Below, piece by piece: positions 60,257 to 64,000 of a stretch of 64,000 nt of DNA. The notes below the pieces were generated by a model that was given only the letters and a program-made list of their open reading frames with translations, was not told the origin of the DNA and made no database searches. The DNA is from JAIBJN01 sp963775395 (lineage in GTDB: Bacteria; Actinomycetota; Thermoleophilia; Gaiellales; Gaiellaceae). The stretch's first letter is position 1, and each line of letters begins with the position of its first letter. The stretch covers positions 20,042 to 84,041 of the forward strand of contig CAVZIX010000011.1 of the NCBI GenBank assembly GCA_963775395.1. The letters run 5' to 3'. A program made the translations under genes and the position numbers.

Positions 60257-61301
60257 GGTTGCTCAGAGGCCCCTGATGTCGGCGGCGAGTTTCTCTGGGT
60301 CGTGTCCTTGCTCGGCGAGCCGGCGGGCCGTTTCCCTCTGGCGTTGTGCTTCTGCTCGTCCTTCGTCGCTGCCGGACCACACGCCGCGGATCGGCGGGCT
60401 CTACCGGGAGGAGATCGCGCTCGCGGAGCTCGTCGAGAGCTACCTGGCGCAACATCAAGCCGACCCGGCGACGATCAGGAAGCTCCGCTCCGATCTCCGT
60501 CAGGCCGTCGCCGCCTTCGGGGGCGTGCGGATCGACCGGCTCGTTCCGGCCAGCCTCGCCGCATGGCGGGCGTCACTTTCACCGGGCGCCCGTCATGGCG
60601 TCTTCCGCTCGTTGAAGCAGGTGCTGCGCCAGGCGGTCGCGTGGCAGATGCTCGAGCGGAACCCCGCGGAGGGTATCCGCAACCCGAAACCGAAGGCGCC
60701 CGAAATCCGGCCGTTCGAGTCATGGGAGGAGATCGCCGCGATCGCCGCCGAGCTCGGCCCGCGCTTCGGCCCGATCGTCACCTTCGCCGCAGGCACCGGC
60801 CTGCGACCCGAGGAGTGGCTGGCGCTCGAGCGCCGTGATGTCGACCGCGAGGCGCGCGTCGCGACGGTCGAGCGGGTCTACACGCAGGGCGTGCTCAAGC
60901 CGTGCGCGAAGTCGAGCCGCCAGCGCCGGCGCGTCCCGCTACGTCAGCGCGTCCTCGACGCGATTGACGCCCTCCCCCCTCGCCTCGACTCGCCGTTGCT
61001 TTTCCCCGCGGCGAAGGGCGGACACGTCGAGCTCGGCAAGTGGCGCGAACGTGAGTGGAAGCCCGCGCTCCGCGCGGCAGGGATTGAGCATCGGCGGATC
61101 TACGACTGCCGCCACACATACGCGACCTGGAGCCTCGCGGCCGGCGTGTCGCTGTTCGCGCTCTCCCGGCGCATGGGAACGTCGCTGGCGATGATCGACG
61201 CGACGTACGGACACCTGGCGCCCGACGCCGAAGAGCGCGAGCGCGACCTGTTGGATGCCTTCGACCGCTCAACGGCCAGCGAGGGCGAGTTCGGCCATTA
61301 G
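60255..61301 (+). CDS. Tyrosine recombinase / phage-type integrase
   Basis: The reliable part begins at about 60390 (GGLYREEIALAELVESYLAQ). It has a SAM-like core-binding domain (about residues 50-130) and a catalytic domain with Arg in GTGLRPEEWLALE, the Arg-His pair in IYDCRHTYATW and the nucleophile Tyr in MIDATYGHL. The first ~45 residues from ATG 60255 are antisense to a small leftward gene and do not look like an arm-binding domain. A start near CTG 60369, or a lost N-terminus, is possible. It probably integrates the element at tRNA-Leu. Confidence 0.85.
   Translation: MVAQRPLMSAASFSGSCPCSASRRAVSLWRCASARPSSLPDHTPRIGGLYREEIALAELVESYLAQHQADPATIRKLRSDLRQAVAAFGGVRIDRLVPASLAAWRASLSPGARHGVFRSLKQVLRQAVAWQMLERNPAEGIRNPKPKAPEIRPFESWEEIAAIAAELGPRFGPIVTFAAGTGLRPEEWLALERRDVDREARVATVERVYTQGVLKPCAKSSRQRRRVPLRQRVLDAIDALPPRLDSPLLFPAAKGGHVELGKWREREWKPALRAAGIEHRRIYDCRHTYATWSLAAGVSLFALSRRMGTSLAMIDATYGHLAPDAEERERDLLDAFDRSTASEGEFGH
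60263..60382 (-). CDS. Very small hypothetical protein upstream of the HNH gene (39 aa)
   Basis: From GTG 60382 the protein reads MWSGSDEGRAEAQRQRETAR, then RLAEQGHDPEKLAADIRGL. It is helical and charged with coding-like composition; its stop lies 6 nt before the HNH ATG. It overlaps the doubtful N-terminus of the integrase on the opposite strand, so one of the two starts is wrong. Confidence 0.4.
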   Translation of the reverse strand: MWSGSDEGRAEAQRQRETARRLAEQGHDPEKLAADIRGL

Positions 61302-61373
61302 TTGCGTAGGCAGGCTGAAGGCAGGCTACGCTTGCTTGTAGGCCGCCGCTCCGCTCGGTAACATCGGCCGCCC

Positions 61374-62021
61374 GTGCGCCTCATCCCACTACTCGCGGCA
61401 GTAGCGATGATCACGCTCGTCGCCTGCGGCGGTGACGATGATACGGCCGCCCCGCTCCCGCCAGCGCAGCGGTTCTTGACGGAAGAAGACGCCCCCGGCT
61501 CGAAGCCTGATCCGGTCGAGACACGGCAGCCGGAGGCGGGCCTCTCAGCACTCAGCGAGCTAGCGATCGATCCCGGCGACGAGATGACGACCGTCTTTCA
61601 GGAGGCTGGCTTCAAGGGCGCGGGTATAGACACCCGCTTTTTCGGGGAGACGCATACGGACACCGCGCCTCACGTCATCAGCTCGTTCATCGAGCTTGAG
61701 TCCGAGGACGGGGCGAAGAGCGCACTCGACTGGCTTGCAGCGGACGCGAAGAAGCCATGCCCGGAGAGCTGTGCCGTGCAGTGGAGCGACTTCGACGTGG
61801 ATGACATTGAGGGTGCTCGCGGCATCCGCCGCCTCGCAACGGCCGAGGACATCGAAAGGGTCGGAACCGAAAACCAACGTCCCTCCGACGACTACCTGGT
61901 GGGATTCACCAACGGTGCGTTCGTGTACACCGTGGTTCTTTTTGGGCCGCCGGGGTCTGTCTCCGAAGAGCAGGCTTTGGAAATCGCAAGCGCCTACTAC
62001 GACCGGCTTACAGGCAACTAG
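61374..62021 (+). CDS. Lipoprotein of unknown function (215 aa)
   Basis: The GTG start gives a lipoprotein signal MRLIPLLAAVAMITLVAC, with the lipid-modified Cys at 18, then an acidic linker (GGDDDTAAP). The mature domain (e.g. TTVFQEAGFKGAGIDTRFFG, SFIELESEDGAKSALDWLAA) holds one close Cys pair (PCPESCAV) likely disulfide-bonded. The C-terminal NGAFVYTVVLFGPPGSVSEE fits a PknH-sensor-like or LpqX-like substrate fold, though I cannot assign a family. Unlike two other lipoproteins in the window, its frame is intact. Last gene before the right attachment site. Confidence 0.75.
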   Translation: MRLIPLLAAVAMITLVACGGDDDTAAPLPPAQRFLTEEDAPGSKPDPVETRQPEAGLSALSELAIDPGDEMTTVFQEAGFKGAGIDTRFFGETHTDTAPHVISSFIELESEDGAKSALDWLAADAKKPCPESCAVQWSDFDVDDIEGARGIRRLATAEDIERVGTENQRPSDDYLVGFTNGAFVYTVVLFGPPGSVSEEQALEIASAYYDRLTGN

Positions 62022-62135
62022 CCGCCCCTAGGGCCACGGGGCCGAAGCATTTGACGCGCTCGGTTCGACTCGTTTAGGCAGCTAGTGGACACCGCGGCTG
62101 ACGACGGCGCCTAAACCGCGCTGGTTAGAAGCCTA

Positions 62136-62166
62136 ATGCGGGCGAGAGGACTCGAACCTCCAAGGG
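62136..62166. repeat. Right attachment site within tRNA-Leu
   Basis: A 31-bp sequence identical to 54531-54561, covering the tRNA 3' end and T-arm. It is the crossover zone of the integrative element. Confidence 0.88.
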
Positions 62167-62220
62167 CTTTCGCCCGGCGGGACCTAAACCCGCCGCGTCT
62201 GCCAATTCCGCCACGCCCGC
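62137..62220 (-). tRNA. tRNA-Leu (anticodon UAG)
   Basis: The 84-nt class II tRNA has acceptor GCGGGCG/CGCCCGC, D-arm GGCGGAATTGGCAGACGC, anticodon stem GCGGG/CCCGC with loop TTTAGGT (anticodon TAG), long variable arm GGGCGAAAGCCC, and T-arm GGAGGTTCGAGTCCTCT. CCA is not encoded. It is the integration target of the element to its left and remains complete. Confidence 0.96.
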
Positions 62221-62257
62221 GTGTACCGAACGATAACCGGCGGGTACAACTGCACCT

Positions 62258-63236
62258 GTGAGCGACGACGACCGGCTTCCCGAGGGCGCGACCGGCCCAC
62301 AGCCGGAGCACGGGGAGCCGCAGCTCGCCGACCCCCGTCTTCGCGACCTCACCTTCCGCGACTGGAAGGCGATCCTGCTCCGCGCGGGGAAGCAGGCGAA
62401 CGCGGACGCGATCACGGACGTCGCCGCCGCGCTCGCCTATTACGCGTTCCTGGCCATCCCTGCGACGCTCCTGATCGCAGTCGGCGTGTTCAGCCGCACT
62501 GCCGGGCCGGACACGATCGACTCGATGATAGACCGCCTCACAGGAGTCGTTCCGGCCGAGGCGCTCCAGCTCATCGAGGAGAGTCTCGTCCGCGTGACGG
62601 AGAACCGAGAGCGGCGGGGTCGTCCTCATCGTCCTCGGCCTCCTGCTCGCCCTCTGGACGGTGACGGGCGCGATGAACGCCCTCATCCGCGGCCTCAACC
62701 GGGTCTACGGCCGGAAGGAGACCAGGAGCTTCCTCAGACAGCGCCTGGCCGCGCTCACGATGCTCCTTTGCCTGCTGCTCGCCTTCGCGCTCTCCTTCGG
62801 GCTCCTCGTGATGGGCCCGGTCATCTCGGGGGAGGTGGGCGAGGCTCTGGGCATCGAGGGCGTGTTCAGCTGGATCTGGTGGACGGCGGAGTGGCCGATC
62901 CTCCTCCTGGGGCTCCTCCTCGTCTTCGCCGCCGTCCTCTACCTCGGGCCGAACGTCGCCCATCCGCGCTGGCGCTTCCTCACGCCCGGCTCGGTCGTCG
63001 CCGTCGCCGTCTGGCTCGTCGCCTCGGGTCTCTTCGCCGTGTACGTGAGCCTCTTCGGCTCCTACAACAAGGCGTGGGGATCGCTGGCGGCGGTGATCAT
63101 CCTGCTCACCTGGCTCTGGCTCTCCGCGCTCGCGCTCCTCCTCGGGGCCGAGATGAACGCCGAGGCCGAGCGGAGCCGCGAGCTGCGGCAGGGCCAGCCG
63201 GCCGAAGTGGAGCTCCAGGCGCCCGCCAAGGCCTGA
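62258..63236 (+). pseudogene. YihY/BrkB-type membrane protein, one frame break
   Basis: The GTG start is followed by RDWKAILLRAGKQANADAI and DVAAALAYYAFLAIPATLL, classical YihY/virulence factor BrkB sequence. At about 62604 one extra base (AACCGAG) shifts the frame; the remainder continues SGGVVLIVLGLLLALWTV, then AMNALIRGLNRVYGRKETRS and LTWLWLSALALLLGAEMNAE. About 325 aa with six helices once joined. The function is uncertain; it was formerly called RNase BN. All hallmark segments survive, so a sequence error is likely. Confidence 0.85.
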
Positions 63237-63263
63237 CGGCACCCGCCGCTACACTCGCACCCG

Positions 63264-63335
63264 GGCCCCGTAGCTCAGTGGATAGAGCGGCGGACTTCGA
63301 ATCCGCGTGCGGAGGTTCGACTCCTCCCGGGGCCA
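63264..63335 (+). tRNA. tRNA-Arg (anticodon UCG)
   Basis: The 72-nt cloverleaf has acceptor GGCCCCG/CGGGGCC, D-arm GCTCAGTGGATAGAGC, anticodon stem GCGGA/TCCGC with loop CTTCGAA (anticodon TCG), and T-arm GGAGGTTCGACTCCTCC. CCA is not encoded. Confidence 0.95.
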
Positions 63336-63396
63336 CCTTCTCCACCGTGAAGCCGGCCGGCCACCCCGCTTGCACTCGCCCAGGAAGGAAGACGAC

Positions 63397-64000
63397 ATGG
63401 ATGGATTCGACCCGACGACGAGCTTCGGGCTCGAGGCGTCGGAGCGCTACGACGACGAGACCGGCGACGTCGCGCCCACAGTCGTGCTGGTCGAGGGCAT
63501 CAGCGACCAGCGCGCGCTCGAGGCGCTTGCCATCCGCCGCGGCCGCTCACTCGCCGCCGAGGGCATCTCCATCGTGCCGATCGGAGGCGCGCAGGCAATC
63601 GGCAGGTCCCTGGAGCGGTTCGGCCCCCGCGGGCTGGGCGCGAAGCTGGCGGGCCTCTGCGACGTTGGCGAGGAGGACGACTTCCGACGCGGCCTCGAGC
63701 GGGCCGGCCTCGGGACAGACCTCACCCGGGCGGAGATGGAGCGGCTGGGCTTCTACGTCTGCGTCGCCGACCTGGAGGACGAGCTGATCCGCGCGCTCGG
63801 CGCGCAGGTCGTGGAAGGGATCGTCGCGGCCCGAGGCGAGCTTCGCTCCTTCCGGACGCTCCAGAAGCAGCCCGAGTGGAGCGGACGACCTCTCGACGAG
63901 CAGCTTCGGCGCTTCTTCGGGAGCGGAGGCGGCCGGAAGATCGAGTACGCGACCCTGCTCGTCGACGCACTGGCCCTCGACCGCGTTCCCCGGCCGCTCG
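63397..64000 (+). CDS. TOPRIM-domain protein (OLD-like nucleotidyltransferase/hydrolase domain), partial
   Basis: The ATG is preceded by AGGAAGGA (8-nt spacing). The protein reads VVLVEGISDQRALEALAIRR, the TOPRIM glutamate motif, then GLCDVGEEDDFRRGL and CVADLEDELIRAL, providing the acidic DxD-type residues. This matches the stand-alone TOPRIM domains related to OLD-family nucleases; no ATPase domain is seen in the 201 codons present. It runs off the right edge. It may act in DNA repair or defence; the genes to its right would be informative. Confidence 0.72.
   Translation, partial: MDGFDPTTSFGLEASERYDDETGDVAPTVVLVEGISDQRALEALAIRRGRSLAAEGISIVPIGGAQAIGRSLERFGPRGLGAKLAGLCDVGEEDDFRRGLERAGLGTDLTRAEMERLGFYVCVADLEDELIRALGAQVVEGIVAARGELRSFRTLQKQPEWSGRPLDEQLRRFFGSGGGRKIEYATLLVDALALDRVPRPL

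Larger units (their letters stand above)
54531..62166. mobile_element. 7.6-kb integrative element in the 3' end of tRNA-Leu(UAG)
   Basis: A perfect 31-bp direct repeat bounds the region: 54531-54561, and 62136-62166 within the tRNA-Leu gene (T-arm through the 3' end). A tyrosine integrase (to 61301) lies 0.8 kb from the tRNA side. The interior holds accessory genes only, five copies of an intergenic repeat, and no housekeeping gene. This is the standard outcome of site-specific integration into a tRNA 3' end, with the tRNA kept whole by the element's attP copy. No replication or transfer genes are seen, so it is a small genomic island or satellite-like unit. Confidence 0.85.

Overview
This is 64 kb of very GC-rich chromosomal DNA, almost certainly from an actinobacterium. 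The gene sets and orders (rng-rplU-rpmA-obgE-nadD-rsfS, mreBCD-mrdA-rodA, tig-clpP-clpX, murJ-lepA-hemW-hrcA), the many GTG starts and the protein families (DUF1028, LtrA, MarP-like protease, DNRLRE) suggest Thermoleophilia (Gaiellales/Solirubrobacterales type). That placement is inference from gene content, not from a marker-gene comparison.

Layout. 1-13.8 kb holds two leftward housekeeping operons: murJ-lepA-hemW-hrcA (running off the left edge), and leuS-marP-DNRLRE-comEA-comEC-holA, with rpsT between them. 13.9-18.9 kb is rightward: a DUF1028 protein, LtrA, and a large kinase-like/flippase-like membrane protein with its own promoter and a tiny coupled upstream ORF. 18.97-31.6 kb is leftward: tRNA-Ala, then a ribosome/RNA block and a cell-shape block. 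A RAYT-type (REP-associated) transposase with palindromes on both sides sits at 31.67-32.37 kb. 32.4-38.1 kb is one long leftward operon (response regulator, valS, folC, small membrane proteins, zinc ribbon, ndk, maf). 38.2-41 kb carries a frame-broken TPR/adenylate cyclase and a secreted DUF4394 protein. A 171-bp element that would fold into a long hairpin as + strand RNA lies at 41.09-41.26 kb. 41.3-46.9 kb has clpX, clpP and tig, a solute-binding protein, DUF167 and an amino-acid dehydrogenase. 46.9-51 kb is a sulfate ABC transporter with a convergent Cys-less Rrf2 regulator. 51.2-54.5 kb has a DEAD-box helicase, hemolysin III and two unknowns.

The accessory part is 54.53-62.17 kb: a 7.6-kb integrative element in the 3' end of tRNA-Leu(UAG). 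It is bounded by a perfect 31-bp direct repeat, with a tyrosine integrase 0.8 kb from the tRNA end. It carries two overlapping RTX-like repeat genes, small membrane and lipoprotein genes, an HNH nuclease operon, and five copies of an intergenic repeat that I saw nowhere else in the window. To its right are a YihY-type membrane protein, tRNA-Arg(UCG) and the start of a TOPRIM protein.

Two cautions affect the annotation. Six genes contain single-base frame breaks, several in short G or C runs (hemW with three that cancel out, cyclase with four, sulfate-binding protein, a lipoprotein, HNH, YihY). These look more like sequence errors than gene decay. Separately, four genes (rsfS, mrdA, maf, cysT) reach full family length only if CTG is the start codon.
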